64,000 nt of DNA. Origin: Prorocentrum cordatum. Taxonomy: Eukaryota > Sar > Dinophyceae > Prorocentrales > Prorocentraceae. Made by a program: the position numbers and the translations under genes. Shown here one piece after another: positions 1 through 11,456 of this stretch. Numbering within the stretch: position 1 is the stretch's first letter; each line of letters opens with the position of its first letter. The notes beneath the pieces were generated by a model that saw only the letters and a program-made list of their open reading frames with translations, was not told where the DNA came from and searched no databases. The stretch covers positions 60,001 through 124,000 of the forward strand of contig CAUYUJ010017853.1 of assembly GCA_963575745.1 (NCBI GenBank). The letters are read 5' to 3'.

Positions 1-21
1 GTCTTCCGAACGAACTCGAAC

Positions 22-946
22 TCACACGATGCGAATTCCTCCTGGCTTCCTGCGAAGGCTACTCCAGACAGTCCTAAAAACAAAGCCCATGGCCTTGAGG
101 TGTCTAGAAGCTGTTGCCAACGAAACGCACTTAGTCAGCAAGTCAGCTTCATTCACCCGAGTGCCTACTGGAATTAGCTTCAAGAAGCGATTCAAGACTT
201 TCTCATGGATCCACAACAATTTAGTCATTACATGTTTCTGCTTGCCTCAATCCCGCCTGTGTGCAAACGCTCGCGCCGCGGACGCATCCGAGGCAGTCGA
301 AACGGAAAGCTTATCCTTCACCTTGCTCATATCATGCGCTTTAAACGAGAATCCGAAATCCTCCAAAATGGCCTTGATCAAAAGGCCGGTCGCTCCACCC
401 TTCAGGATGACGTAGCAGTCTGTTTCTCCGCTGCTTAGGGCTACTGTAGATTGTAATGTGGTTTGCGTCTTTAAAGTGTGATTGCCAAACATTGCTACCA
501 TGCCGTTAGTACTCTTGCGGGTAATCGGACATCCGGCCCAGTCTGTCAACCGACATACTGAGCTCCTTCGGCATTTGCTGAGGGGGGAATCGACAGACGA
601 GGCGCGGGTACTTCTTGAGATAGCGGCACAAGTTCTTAAGAGCCGCCAGGTCCGAGACACTGGGGTGCTGCATTTTCCTTGTCATACTCTTGACCGCATC
701 GCCGATGTCTGGCCGATCTTGAGCGAGATAGGCCGCTCCCATCACGCCTGAACGGTGGGCGCGAACACCGGCAGCGCCCAAGCTGGGGAGCTCAAGCTCC
801 TCCAGGGCGTCCTCGACGCTCTTCTTACTGGACGGATCATCGACTCCCTTGGCAGAACCTTTATCCAAATCGTGGTCTCTCAAAAATTGTTTCAACATGT
901 CGTTGGTCACTCTCAATCTCGATACAGGCCCCAAGGTCTCGAACAT
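22..946 (-). pseudogene. RT connection and RNase H of the copia element
   Basis: 946-506 carries HRSGVMGAAYLAQDRPDIGD and RKMQHPSVSDLAALKNLCRY, the classic copia segment after the RT palm. 660-247 carries DWAGCPITRKSTNGMVAMFG and VALSSGETDCYVILKGGATG, the RNase H core. 228-22 ends with VNEADLLTKCV, the NxADxLTK signature near the C-terminus. Frameshifts separate the three pieces. The 3' LTR would lie before base 1. Confidence 0.88.
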
Positions 947-960
947 ACCTCAAAACTCTG

Positions 961-1686
961 TTATGGAAGACCACCTGAATCCTTCTCCCCAGGCCCCAAG
1001 ACACCCGGACATTGCATGTCGCACTTGGATGCCAACCTGGAATTCACATCCACCAAAGTGATGTCATCGCCAACGACCATGATATCGTCGCCGCGGACGA
1101 GGCCCCTCGCCTCGTCGCTCTCTCGAAGAAGAACATAGGGATCGGACATCCCTCGCCGGAACTCGCCGTCTCGCATGAGGTTCAAATAATCGCCTTGCCA
1201 AATGACTAGCATCACGCGCGCCGCACATGCTCTTGTCCAACTTAGCTCCACGACCATCGGGCAGCGCGATGCACGCGTCGCGCTGCGCCCCCCCCCCCCC
1301 ATGCAGATGCACCCGAGAAACGTCCCAGAAACCAACCTTGACAGGTAAACATCGCTTCGGAACTCTCTGCGTAATCGCCAAGCTCAACAACAATCTGAAA
1401 GCCCCCAGGGGTGGTGCACTGCTGAAAAGCTCTGCTGCTTAAGCTGCTCAGGACATCGTTTCTGCTTGCCTGCGACTTCTCTTGCGACCATTCTGCTGCG
1501 AGAACGAGGGCGACGACTATCACCCTTGTTTGTGTCCACCCAGCGGGTCCCCAAAGGGTTCTTGTCTGTCAGGCCCCTACAGGTACCTGGTCCAAACTCA
1601 GTGAAAACGTTCTGCTTAGTCATCCAAGAACCTTCTTCGGCTCTAGCTTGTTCAGTAAGTTTAGTGTCGAGCCATCCTCCGTTCAC
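961..1686 (-). pseudogene. Reverse transcriptase of the copia element (broken)
   Basis: The RT start reads WMTKQNVFTEF, then NPLGTRWVDTNKGDS and RSRMVAREVAGKQ (1686-1384), matching the N-terminal fingers of copia RVT_2. Another frame (1335-961) has LRESDEARGLVRGDDIMVVG, where GDDIMVVGDD corresponds to the polymerase catalytic Asp-Asp motif. The palm between them is disrupted, including a C12 run near 1290-1301 on the plus strand. The RT cannot be translated as one piece. Confidence 0.78.
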
Positions 1687-3125
1687 GTCGCCCCGATACT
1701 TCTCCCCCTCCTCCTGTCCTGGCTCTCCTCCTGGGACGGGCAGAAAATGCTCTTCCTCAACTTCTGGGCCGGCCCTGCACCTGCGACTGCTTTGATTTCT
1801 CTAGTCTCTCGACGCTCGGAGGCGATAGCCTCCATAATGGCTTCCCCCAACTGCACGGGATACTCTCGAGTTTGGGATGCGCGACTGTCCAAAAGCGGAA
1901 CATGATCATGCGAGGAGCCCGAACACGCGCGAGCAAGCAAGCTGGCCAATGCTGCATTGTTGGTCAGCCAACCGGTAGGCTTGCGAACAGGACCCTCGCT
2001 GCCATCTGACCTCTTACCGACCAGGCCAAACTGGCACGTGTCGCTCCTGACTAAAAGGACACCTGGCTGGCCGGCTAGCCACTGCGCCCGCTCGTCTTTC
2101 CAGCTCGCAGCTGTCCAGGGGCGTTCGCGGAGAAACCGGCGACCACGACGAATCTGATTCAAACAGGCATTCACCGAAAAGTGTAGCATTCCGACTCCCT
2201 CCTCCTCAAATCTAGCTCGCTCCTCGGGGCCCCTGCACTTGCCCTCGTTAAGCTCCTTTAGGTTAGTGGGCGTTCTGCAATCCGGGGGCGCAAAAAAGAA
2301 GTAGGGCTCCTGGTCCTCCAGGGTCTGCGTAGATCGACGCTGATAACGACGATCCCTTAAGTCATGAGATTCCCCATTCTCATCAGCGATCTGCAAATAT
2401 GCGATGAGGCCCGGCCGCAAACCAAACGGTCCTGCCAGCTCCGAAAACAAAAAAAGCCTGGATAAAAAAGCTCCGAGAGCGCGGACGCCGTCAGGCCCAG
2501 GGGGGTGTTGAACGCGATGTGTGATGCATCGATGGCCAGCGGCGCCTCCGATGCCTCCTGCCGCGGCCGGAACTGCGGCTACCAAAGCGGGTCGTATCTG
2601 GACGTCTCCATCAGCTGGTCCCGCTACTACTGCCTGTGTTGGTGTAGGCGCTGCCGGCCCACCTGATCCGGCAGCTCCACCTGATCCTGCATCCTCTGGG
2701 GCATCCTCTGTGGCGTGGCAGATAACTCTGAACGTGCTGCTTTCCGAGCGGGGCCCTGCGGCCCGCTCCCAAGCGATGCCTTAGCTGTCGCCTGATATCG
2801 TGGAACTGGCACCTGGACTCGAGCTTCTGGTCGAAGTGCTGCTGGTGCTGCGACTTGGGCCGCTCCTCCTCCCCTGCTGGTGATGGGCGGTCTGCCTGAG
2901 CAACTGCTGGATCTGCCGCGGCGGGGGCGGCCTCCCGCCTCGGCTTCGACTCGGGCCGAGACATGAACGTGAAATATATGACCTCCGTTCGCTTCCAACT
3001 CTTCGAAAATTATCTTCCTGCACTCGGTGGCGCGAACCACCGTCGCCATGCCGCCTGACAAGATCATCTGCTCGCGCGCCAGACGCGCGGGCGTCGAGCC
3101 AATTCTTAGAAATGCCGGATGTCAT
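1683..3125 (-). pseudogene. Integrase-RT linker of the copia element
   Basis: Region between integrase and RT. The longest open segment (2585-1683, 300 aa) contains RPWTAASWKDERAQWLAGQPG, DTCQFGLVGKRSDGSEG and VRKPTGWLTNNAALASL, a pattern I recognise from the equivalent region of dinoflagellate copia polyproteins; its function is unknown. The upstream part (3125-2600) is Arg/Ser/Pro-rich and frame-scrambled, with a recognisable ASGARADDLVRRHGDGG stretch. Confidence 0.7.
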
Positions 3126-3257
3126 CAGGAGCTATCGGCACCGTCATAATAGTCGGCACAACTTCAGGCGCTGGCGCTCGAGGTGGCGGTACAACTGCGA
3201 TCGCCTCCTCACCGGCCGCTCCAGCCCAATTCCAGAGCTCACCTCGTCTCTAGGATG

Positions 3258-4543
3258 TCATCCTGCCACGCCCAACGGGCAACTGAATCCAATCCAGTCA
3301 GAGAAGTACCTCTTCGGATACCCTGAGTAGTCATGACCAGAACAGTGGCACTTCTGCTGGCATGCCCGAGGTAGAGGCCGTCTACCAAGCGTAGCTCCAG
3401 ATCTTCTTTCCTGAGCTCGGCTCGAAGAGGTCGAACTCGACCTCGCTCTCCGAACGCCGCAATGGACTTTTCCCACTTGCGTCCTGTGCGCCTCTCCTCA
3501 CTAGTTCGGCCGTCACCACCGACCCGGAATCAGTTGATGACGCTAGCTGCTGCGCGCGGGGCCCGTGAGATAAGAGGATGATTGAATGGTAACTTTCTTC
3601 CCCAATGATTCTGCATGGCGAAAACCAGAACTCGCGCTTGACATTTGATTTGTCTTGCTGCATTCTCGATTGTTCCGCTCGCTGCGTGATCGCCCACAGG
3701 GTTCTCCTGGAAGATCACTTCGCAACCTGGAAGAACATCGCTAATGGCCTTCTTTAAACCTAAGACAGGAGACCCCCCGTCTGACTTCATCAAGGTACGG
3801 CGACGCCCACAAAACCCTGCGACATCTTTTCCGAACCTGACCGAGAACCCTTGAAAACCAATGGCTGACACTGTGGTAGCTCCATGCACTGAAAGCTTCG
3901 AACAGAACATGATGAGAAGAGTTCATTTGGTCAGACCCTCGACCTGACTTGACTCGATCTCCGGGGGGCTTAAAAATCCGTAGTCCAAACTGACCTGTGG
4001 AACGGCAAGCTCTGAATGAATGGTTGCGCGACAATGCTGCTCACCAGTTGCCTTGCCGCCCGCGCGCGCCCTGTGCCGCCGACGAAAAACTGCATGGCCC
4101 GCGGCCATACGGGCGTCCACCTCGGCCTGTGTCGGCGCCGAGGGCGAACGCGGCATCCGAGCCTTGGGGGCCCGACCGGCCTCCTGCTCACTCGGGATCT
4201 CGAACTCCCTCTCTGGCTGAGGGGGCGGGCGCACGGTGGGCTCGCCTGCCGCTTGCCCCCCGAGGCGGTCGATCCGCCTTCCCGCGCTGGTGCAAGAGCC
4301 AGCGCTCCGATCGCCTTGCCGGAGCTGTCGATGCGCTTCCCGGCGTCGCCGTCGAACTTCAGGCACATGTCGTAGACGCCTCGCTCTTGCCAATCCAACG
4401 CCATCATTCGGGAACCGCTCTGTTAGCTGATTCATGCATTGGGTTAACTTTCGTCCAGGCTCGCTCTTGACATCGTGCACGACGCCTCTCGATCCATTCA
4501 AAGGCCCAATGCGATTCTTCAACATAGTAGCTGCTGGAACCAA
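3258..4543 (-). pseudogene. Protease tail and integrase of the copia element (broken)
   Basis: 4543-3923 starts MVPAATMLKNRIGPLNG. A second frame (4407-3970) carries GVYDMCLKFDGDAGKRID. The zinc-binding pre-integrase region is degraded (around AGHAVFRRRHRARAGGK, where His/Cys ligands are expected) and leads into SLDYGFLSPPE, the start of the catalytic core. The core continues in another frame (3910-3530) with LMKSDGGSPVLGLKKAI and ENPVGDHAASGTIENAARQI, equivalent to the second Asp and the catalytic Glu region of retroviral-type integrases. The tail to 3258 resembles the integrase C-terminal domain. At least two frameshifts. Confidence 0.8.
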
Positions 4544-4613
4544 TTGTCTGGCAACTTGAGAACGCCTGCCATGAAGTCGAGCTGGGCGCTTCCACTCGTC
4601 CTTGCCGCGAATC

Positions 4614-5261
4614 TCACCGAGGCCGCCGCCTTAAATCAACTCGCCTGCCGCAGTGCGATACTGGCGACCTGTCGGAGGGGACGTAGCTGGGGCCCACTCT
4701 GCAGGTGGAACTGCAGCTGCTGCACTTGACCCAACCCCCAAGATAATACATACTTTTCTTCGACCCCCAATGTTTGACAACGCTCCCCCGAAAGAGTCTC
4801 GCCGCCAAGAGCTCCACGAAGATCGAGGGGACATAGCTCCAAGACCATGGCCTCTCCTGGTTCTGGCTGTCCTCGATGCTCTTCGTCTCCCCGAGTGTCC
4901 ACTTGATTGGCTGGCTTTGGCCCCCACTTGCCGCCTTCGCTGTCACCTTTGCTCTTCGACTTGCCACCTTTCGAATCCGACTTGCCGCCGTCAGTGCGCT
5001 TTGACTTCCAACAGTTCTCTGCTTCGTGACCAGAAATGCCGCAATTCGAAAAGACCGCACTAGTGTTGACCGCGCCCTCGGACTTGGCCTTACTTCTGGT
5101 CTTGCCGTCCTTGCCCTTGCCTTTGCCACCTTTGCCGTCGTGTCCCCTGCCTTTGCCTTTGCCTTTGCCGATCTTGCATTGGGATCGGGTCGTCTCGCTT
5201 TGCCGGTCTGAGCGTCTCGCTCACGAAACCTGGCTCCCGTCTTAGCCTCGATGCACAGCAT
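4614..5261 (-). pseudogene. gag C-terminus, zinc knuckle and start of protease region
   Basis: The Lys/Ala/Gly-rich stretch (about 5050-5220) precedes a CCHC knuckle read in a third frame at 5008-5058: FSNCGISGHEAENCW. The expected first Cys is Phe here, so the knuckle has lost one of four zinc ligands. Downstream, the segment to about 4630 contains a stretch ending SIALRQAS that resembles the protease region of related elements, but no clean DSGA/DTG motif can be read. Frames change at least twice. Confidence 0.65.
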
Positions 5262-5282
5262 GACCTCCCTTCTCAGGGCATC

Positions 5283-6049
5283 TTAGTCCTGGATGCGAGA
5301 CTGCTTCAACAGCACATGCTGCTCCAACTCTTCTGGAGGTAAAATCTTGAAAGCTGCGATCTTGATCTGGCCACTGATGGCCCCGCGCTCTCCTGCATCA
5401 CCTTTGCGACGCTCATATTGGGAAACTTGATCTTCCCATCGTTCGAAAGACTGCGCTGAATTGTCCAACGGACTGCGGCCTGGAATAAGACTCGAGCGAA
5501 GTAAGTTGCGTTTTCGGGCTCCCACTGCTGGATCGCAACGCCTGCAAATCTTTCTCCGAGCTTCTAGTCCGTTCCCTTTTGGTGAATGCATGACCAAATC
5601 GAAAGGCCCCTTCGAGGTGAGCTGCTGCAAGGCAGCGTACAACTGCGTGTTCTTGGGCTCGATGCGTGTGATATGATCTGCATTGGCTCCATCTCCCCAA
5701 GCTTCGTTGATATCATACTCCGTGATGGTCGTGGCCTGCCCCGAATTATTCGAACTTGGCCTGCCACTCTCGCCAACGACTATCATCACCATCGTAGTCC
5801 GACGGCTTGCCGATGCCACGAGTGTCCACTAATCTAGAGCTCTGATGTCTATTCGCCATGTCCTGGCGAAGGACCTCCACTAGGGCTGCAAAGTTGTGGA
5901 TCACCTGCGGCGCCCTGTGTTGCTGCTGCTCCTCGTTGCTGAAACTCTCCTTGCAGACGTTGACTCTCTGCTCCCAGCCGCTGTAGCTATTGCTAATGAT
6001 GCTGCTGCTGCTGAGTGAGTAGCTGCACCTGTCTGGTGAGCTCCTCCAT
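5283..6049 (-). pseudogene. gag of the copia element (broken)
   Basis: Capsid-like protein that would package the element RNA. A plausible start ATG at 6049-6047 begins MEELTRQVQLLTQQQQ, a Gln-rich coiled-coil-like N-terminus that hits a stop soon after. A second segment around 5740-5890 reads LVDTRGIGKPSDYDGDD and RWREWQAKFE, then a stop. The longest segment (5819-5283, 178 aa) carries LYAALQQLTSKGPFDLV, ARKRNLLRSSLIPGR, FERWEDQVSQYERRKGDAGE and PEELEQHVLLKQSR, the usual gag pattern of dinoflagellate copia elements. At least three breaks separate the segments. Confidence 0.85.
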
Positions 6050-6479
6050 TCTCTATCTCGAAATATACCTGCTGATTGTATCTCTCACGAATCTTCTTTT
6101 ACTCGAGCAGGAAATGTCCGAGGGATGACCACAGCCGGCGCTTGAATACAATCCTGTTGCAGTGGCCGGCGAAACGCCTCTACTGGGCGATCCTGTTCTC
6201 GTCCTCGTCTGATTCCGAGCTGCTACCGATCACGTACCAGTCAACAACAGAAGAGCGGCTGGCGGCAGAAGCTCCGCCTACCATGTAAATAAATTGTGAC
6301 ACTGAGATAGGTCCTTTTCCAGCGCAGTGCCTAAACAGTAAACCCAGAACGTTTACGGATTAATTCAAGATGTACAAAACATACACACTCGTGTAACGCA
6401 TGCATGCAAAACGTGAAACGTGAGAGTCGGATCACACATACCCTACATACGTCAAATATCAGCAGCGAAACCGCTGCAA
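6050..6479. other. No gene seen
   Basis: Probably the untranslated leader of the copia element followed by unassigned DNA. No LTR, tRNA primer-binding site or ORF with recognisable content was found. Confidence 0.4.
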
Positions 6480-6870
6480 AATTTAAACAACGAGTATGCG
6501 CGACGCTGAAGTGAGAGCCAAATATTGCAAAGAGGCCGCCCTCCATCCTTGAATATGTTGCACACTTGTAAAATGAATGCGCGCGGCGCTCACGCGAGAG
6601 CCACATTTTGAGCATGACCTGCCCTCTATATTTGAACCTCCTGCGAATTTAGAAAACGACGGTGCGCAGCGATGAGTCGGGGGCAAGATTTTGAAAGCGG
6701 GCCGCCTTCCATCCTTGAAGCTGCAAATGTTTAAGACGAAGACGCGCGGCACTAAGGCGAGAGCCACATTTTGAAAACGACCCACACTCCATCCTTGAAG
6801 CTGTTGCAATTTTCAAGCTTCAAGATCATACATGGTGAGGGGATCTCAAGCGTAATGCCCGTCGAACCCT
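6480..6870. repeat. ~82-bp tandem repeat, locus 1
   Basis: About four diverged units, each with GAGAGCCACATTTTGAAA (near 6513, 6594, 6676 and 6760), a CCNCCCTCCATCCTTGAA motif and a GCGCGGCGCT motif. The same family is at 41600-41925 in this orientation and at 12435-13250 reversed. It ends with GATCTCAAGCG, as does the 41.9 kb copy. Confidence 0.8.
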
Positions 6871-7029
6871 ACCGGCACGCCTGGGGGTGAAAAAGGAGAG
6901 AGTGATTGATTCCCCAATCAGAGCTTGCCTCGGTAGGGGTCCTAACGGATTCATATGGTTAAATGAGGTGCGTCACCGATTTACGCGGCCCGCCCGGTTG
7001 CCCCGGTGCCCGGGTGCCGGGGTACCCAT

Positions 7030-7795
7030 GTGCCCAGGTGCCTTGTGGCCCTAGCCCCATAGCCCTATAGCCCTATAGCCTTACAGCCCTACAGCGCCAT
7101 AGCCCTGTAGCCCTATAGCCATATAGCCCAATAGCCCTATAGCCCCATCGCCTTATAGCCTTACAGCCCTATAGCCCTGTCGCCCTGGAGCACTATATCT
7201 CTATAGCCCTATAGCCCCCCAATAGCCCCATAGTCCCATAGTCCTATAGCCCTGTAGCCCTATAGCCCAATATACCAACAGCCCTATAGCCCTATAGCCA
7301 TATATCCATATCTCCCTATAGCTCTATAGCCTTGTAGCCCTATAGCTCTAGAGGCCAATAGCCCTAGGTCTTTATATGCCTATAGCCCTATGGCCCTGTA
7401 GCTCTATAGCCCCATAGCCATATAGACTCATAGCCCTATGGCCCAATAGCCCCAGAGCCCCATCGCCCTATAGCCCTACAGCCCTATGGCAATATAGCCC
7501 TGTAGCCCTATAGACCTACAGCCCTACGGTCCTGTAGCCTTATAGCCCTATCGCCTTGTAGCCTTACAGCCCTATAGCCCTATCGCCTCATAGCCTTACA
7601 ACCCTATAGCCCTGTCGCCCTAGAGCCGTGTATCTCTATAGCCCTAAAGCCCTACATACCTATAGCCCTATAGCCAAATAGCCCTACAGTCCCATAGCCC
7701 TATAGCCCTATAGACCTATAGCCCTACGGCCCTATAGTTCCATAGCCCCATCGCCCTGTAGCCCAATAACCCCATAGCCCTATTAGCCCTACAAA
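7030..7795. repeat. Minisatellite, unit CTATAGCC (8 bp)
   Basis: About 760 bp of imperfect ATAGCCCT/CCCTATAG units with many single-base variants. On the other strand it reads AGGGCTAT, not the dinoflagellate-type telomere unit TTTAGGG. It is preceded by a short GTGCCCGGGTGCC-rich stretch at 7000-7040. Confidence 0.92.
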
Positions 7796-8989
7796 GACTT
7801 TGATTGGGTTTGTTTCTCCAGTGTCATAAGGAAAAGGGATGGGGGATGGGGAGGAGGAGTGACGGCAACGAGGAGCGCAGGGGAGGAACATACAGTAAAA
7901 ATTGGATGGAGGAGGAGGGGGATAAGCCGAGGAGGGGTGGGCGGGAGAAGGAAAGGCAGCCGCAGGAGGAAAACGAGCGGGATGCAGGACAAGAAAGCAC
8001 CAGGGAGGGGGCAGGACGGGTCCTGCGGCAGGAGCAAACGGGAATCGGGAGGACTAGGACGAGGGCGGGAGCAGGACGCAGAGGAAGCGGACGGCGCTGC
8101 CTGACTGGACACAATTGTGGAGGACGATCAATGGAGAGGAAGCATGTTGCCAAACAATTTCCAGATGTCTGAAACATGTGTCAAACATGCATGTCTGAAA
8201 CATGTTTTGAACATGTTCCCTACAGTTTAAACACATGTTACATTCAAGGACAGGACTGTTAGGGTGTCCATTGTGGTGGCATCCACAAGGATACGACAAC
8301 CAACCCGATGAGGGCCAACAATGCGTGGAGGGGGGGGGGCAACGGCTGAGGGGGGAAGGCTTCGAGCTGGAGTCGGCGATACATCGCCTATGCATCAGCG
8401 ATTGTGCCCCTAACAGCGAATCCACACGATCCTGGGCGGGGTCGGCACCTTGGCGGCGATCAATGGGCGATCTGGGGGCCGATGCCCTCCCCCCTGATCC
8501 CCCCCCGAAAGTTGCCCCTGAAGGGTGTTGGCAGGACGAAGAGGAAGCGGAAAGTGCATATGACTGTGCGAGACGCCAAGCGAGAGTCTGGAACAGGCTC
8601 ACAGGCTGTGACTTGGTAGTTGAAGGGAAGCGGTTAGGCGGGAAGGAAGGGCGAGGCAGCGGGGGCTGGGGGAGTGTGGGGCACAGCGTCTCCGAGGAGG
8701 TTGGAGAATGTGAGGATGGTGGACTCAGAACAACGCGAACCGCCGCCGCACAACACGCATCACCGCAAGACGAAGAACGCTAACAAATCAGCGCAACAGC
8801 GGCTGCATGCGACCGAGAGTCGAAGACAACACCAGCAAAACGCGAATCGCGAGACGCGGATCCCGCCAGACCCGAAAGCCGAAATCGAGCAAGAAGCACG
8901 CCGCGGTGGGAGAACGACCAGAGCTGTCGACCATCTCTCTGCGGAGTCGCTCTCGAGCCAGATCGACCGCCGAGCGCGGAGGAACAGAG
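7796..8989. other. Purine-rich unique DNA, no gene seen
   Basis: GGA/GAG-rich plus strand. 8165-8240 holds a cluster of ACATGT palindromes within AAACATGT-like repeats. Open frames here have biased, repeat-like composition and no recognisable domain. Confidence 0.4.
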
Positions 8990-9089
8990 NNNNNNNNNNN
9001 NNNNNNNNNNNNNNNNNNNNNNNNNNNNNNNNNNNNNNNNNNNNNNNNNNNNNNNNNNNNNNNNNNNNNNNNNNNNNNNNNNNNNNNNN
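8990..9089. other. Assembly gap (100 N)
   Basis: Exactly 100 N, a conventional scaffold gap of unknown true size. It sits at the edge of a long (TCC)n/(CAT)n tract, a likely cause of assembly failure. Confidence 0.99.
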
Positions 9090-9097
9090 TCTGTCGC

Positions 9098-9276
9098 CCT
9101 CACTCCCTCCTCCTCCTCCTGCTCCTCATTCTCTTCTTCTTCCTCCTCATGCTCCTCCTCCTCCTCATCATCATCATCAGCATCATCACCAGCATCATCA
9201 TCATCATCATCAGCATCACCAGCATCATCATCATCATCATTATCATCATCATCATCAGCATCAGCACCAGCATCAT

Positions 9277-9307
<31 letters not shown>

Positions 9308-9722
9308 ATCATCATCATCAGCAGCATCATCATCATCAGTTTCATCATCAGCATCATCATCATCGTCGCCCTCCTTACCCCTCTCCTTTCATCGGTCTCT
9401 TCCTCCTCCTTCCTCCCTCCTCCTCCTCCTGCTCCTCTCCTCTTCTTCCTCTTCCTCCTCCTTCTCCTCCTCATCCGCCTCCTCCTTCTCCCCCTCCTCC
9501 TCCTCCTCCTCCTCCTCCTCCTCCTCCACCTTCTACCCTCGTACCCCTCCTCCTCATCCTCCTTTCCTCATCATTTCCTCCTCCTCCGCCTCCTCACCGC
9601 CTCCTCCTCTCCTCCTCTCTCCTCCTCCTCCTCCTCCTCCTCCTCCTCCCTCCTCCTCCCCCCTTCTCCCACTCCTCCTCCTCCTTCCTCCTCCTCCTCC
9701 TCCTCCTCCTCCTCCTCCACAC
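9098..9722. repeat. (TCC)n / (CAT)n simple-repeat block
   Basis: (TCC/CTC)n at 9098-9160, (ATC/CAT/CAG)n at 9160-9365, then (TCC)n with short interruptions to 9720. The open frames through it are repeat artefacts. Confidence 0.95.
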
Positions 9723-9894
9723 TTACTTAATATCAATACTACGTGTGCTCTCCTTCTTCCCCTGATGACGGGTTGGGAGTGGTCGCCCCCCCCGCGTAGT
9801 GTTTGTTTACACTCAGGATTCCCCGGAAATGGGTTGCCACCTGCATATGGTTTCAAAATGCTGCTATCGCTGAGGCGCCAGCCTCATTTTCGGG

Positions 9895-10056
9895 CCCCGC
9901 TCGGTCCGAATCGTGCTCCCGCTGCAGCGCTGGCCTCCTTTCCGTGCTTCCGCTCTTTCCGAATCGTGCTCCCGCTGCAGCGCTGGCCTCATTTCCGCGC
10001 TTCCGCTCGTTTCGAATCGTGTTCCCGCTGCAGCGCTGGCGCCATTTCCCGTGCCA
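9895..10056. repeat. 54-bp tandem repeat, 3 units
   Basis: Three units of TCCGAATCGTGCTCCCGCTG followed by CAGCGCTGGCCTC and TTTCCG, at about 9907, 9961 and 10015. Each contains a PstI-like CTGCAG. Confidence 0.85.
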
Positions 10057-10475
10057 TGCCACGGCATGCAATGCAATGCTAGGTTGCGTTCCGCTGCGTG
10101 ATGCCAGGCCTTCAGCTGAAGCTGTGATATGCAGTGCTTAAGTGCCACGTCGTGCTCTGCCATGCTACGCTTTGATCTTCAACACCATGCTATGCAATGG
10201 TAAATTCGGGGCCGCTGTGCGATGCCATGATTTGCGTTGCAAAACTTTGTGATGCAATTCTGTTCTACGCCACGCCACGCAATGCTGTGACATACTACGC
10301 TTTGCGGTGCTCTTCTACGCCATGCCATGCCGTGCTCTACAATGCATCGCGTACCCTTTCGGGATCATTGCCCTGCTCGACATCCGAGTGTGCAAGTAGA
10401 GAGGGGATCTACGCCATGGTAAGGGATGGAAGGGAGGGGTAGAATGTCAGATATGACGCGAGCGCACCTAGCTTG
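10057..10475. repeat. Degenerate ATGCCATGC/TACGC-rich DNA
   Basis: Many imperfect copies of ATGCCATGC, CTACGC and TGTGATGC (10060-10350). It reads as an old degenerate short repeat. No gene seen. Confidence 0.5.
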
Positions 10476-10829
10476 TCCCCCTCCCACTCCCCCTCCCCCT
10501 CCCCCTCCCCCCCCTCCTCCTCCCCTCCTCCTCCTCCTCCTCCTCCTCCTCCTCCTCCTCCTCCTCCTCCCCTCCTCGTCCTCGTCCTCCTCCTCCTCCC
10601 CTCCCCCTTCCCCCTCCCCTCCTCCCCTCCCTCCCCCTCCCCCTCCCCCCTCCCCCCTCCCCCCCTTCTCTTCCTCCCCTTCCTCCCTCCTCCTCCGTCA
10701 TTGCCCCTCTCCTCCTCCTCCCTACCTCCTCCTCTCCTCCTGCTCCTCCTCCTCCTCCTCTTCCTCCTATTCCTCCTCCCCTCCTCCTCCTCCTCCTCCT
10801 CCTCCTCCTCCTCCTCCTGGTCCTTCTGC
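10476..10829. repeat. (TCC)n/(CCCCTCC)n tract
   Basis: Near-continuous pyrimidine strand of about 350 bp with mixed TCC, CTCCCC and TTCC. Confidence 0.95.
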
Positions 10830-11456
10830 TCCTTCTGCTCCCGGAGGGCGAGGATCAGAGCGGTGAGATGATACGATTGGCTCAGGATGCGTCCCAATCT
10901 TTCGGGAGAATCCAGCGGCCCTCGTTTCTGTAGCCCTCCTGGAACACTGGGACATCCTGGAAACCCTGAGGACCTGGAGCGCATCATAATCATGACCTGT
11001 TACTCCTCTGATGGGAAGGTAGGGGGCATCCTCAAAGTCAGGAGCATTCCTGGAAGGCAGGGGCCTGGCGATGTAGCGGTGCCTCCAGCGCCGAGCCGAT
11101 CCGAGAGATCCCGCCCAGACGTCCGAATGCTTGAAGCTATGCCTTTGCTTTGCTGTGCGCCTCCACAGCAAGAGCAGAACAAGCACACACACACAAGCTT
11201 CGTAACTTCAACTTTTTCATTGACCTCTCGGCTGGCCGCATCCCCAGATTGCTTGATCCGAAGACAATCGCCGTGTCCACCGACGACTCGCCCGTCGCCT
11301 CCAGGGGGTGCATTGTCCATGCGTTCACTCGGACGGGGGGTCGGGGTCGGGCAGAGCATGCTCCGATTTCTGAGCCCCGTGCACGTCTCCGGGGGGAGGG
11401 CCGCGTGAACTTTTTCCGCCGCCTCATCTTGCTCTTGCGGGCCCTGTGCGAACCTT
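10830..11456. other. Unassigned DNA, no gene seen
   Basis: Unique-looking GC-rich DNA between a (TCC)n tract and a foldback. No ORF with recognisable content. Confidence 0.35.

Larger units (their letters stand above)
1..6049 (-). mobile_element. Decayed Ty1/copia-type LTR retrotransposon, cut by window start
   Basis: Reading the minus strand from 6049 down to 1 gives the copia order: gag, zinc knuckle, protease region, integrase, linker, reverse transcriptase, RNase H. Each domain is recognisable but the frame changes repeatedly and stops occur, so no full polyprotein can be made. The copia order (integrase before RT) is visible; assignment to a dinoflagellate lineage rests on remembered family patterns. 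No LTR could be identified: the 3' end lies beyond base 1 and no matching repeat was seen just above 6049. Non-functional remnant. Confidence 0.88.

Noticed and set aside
1290-1301. C12 run as a programmed frameshift site in the copia RT
   Set aside because: The element has many other breaks, so an ordinary homopolymer indel or sequencing error is more likely.
7030-7795. Telomere-type array
   Set aside because: The unit is 8 bp CTATAGCC/AGGGCTAT, not TTTAGGG, and it lies inside the scaffold.
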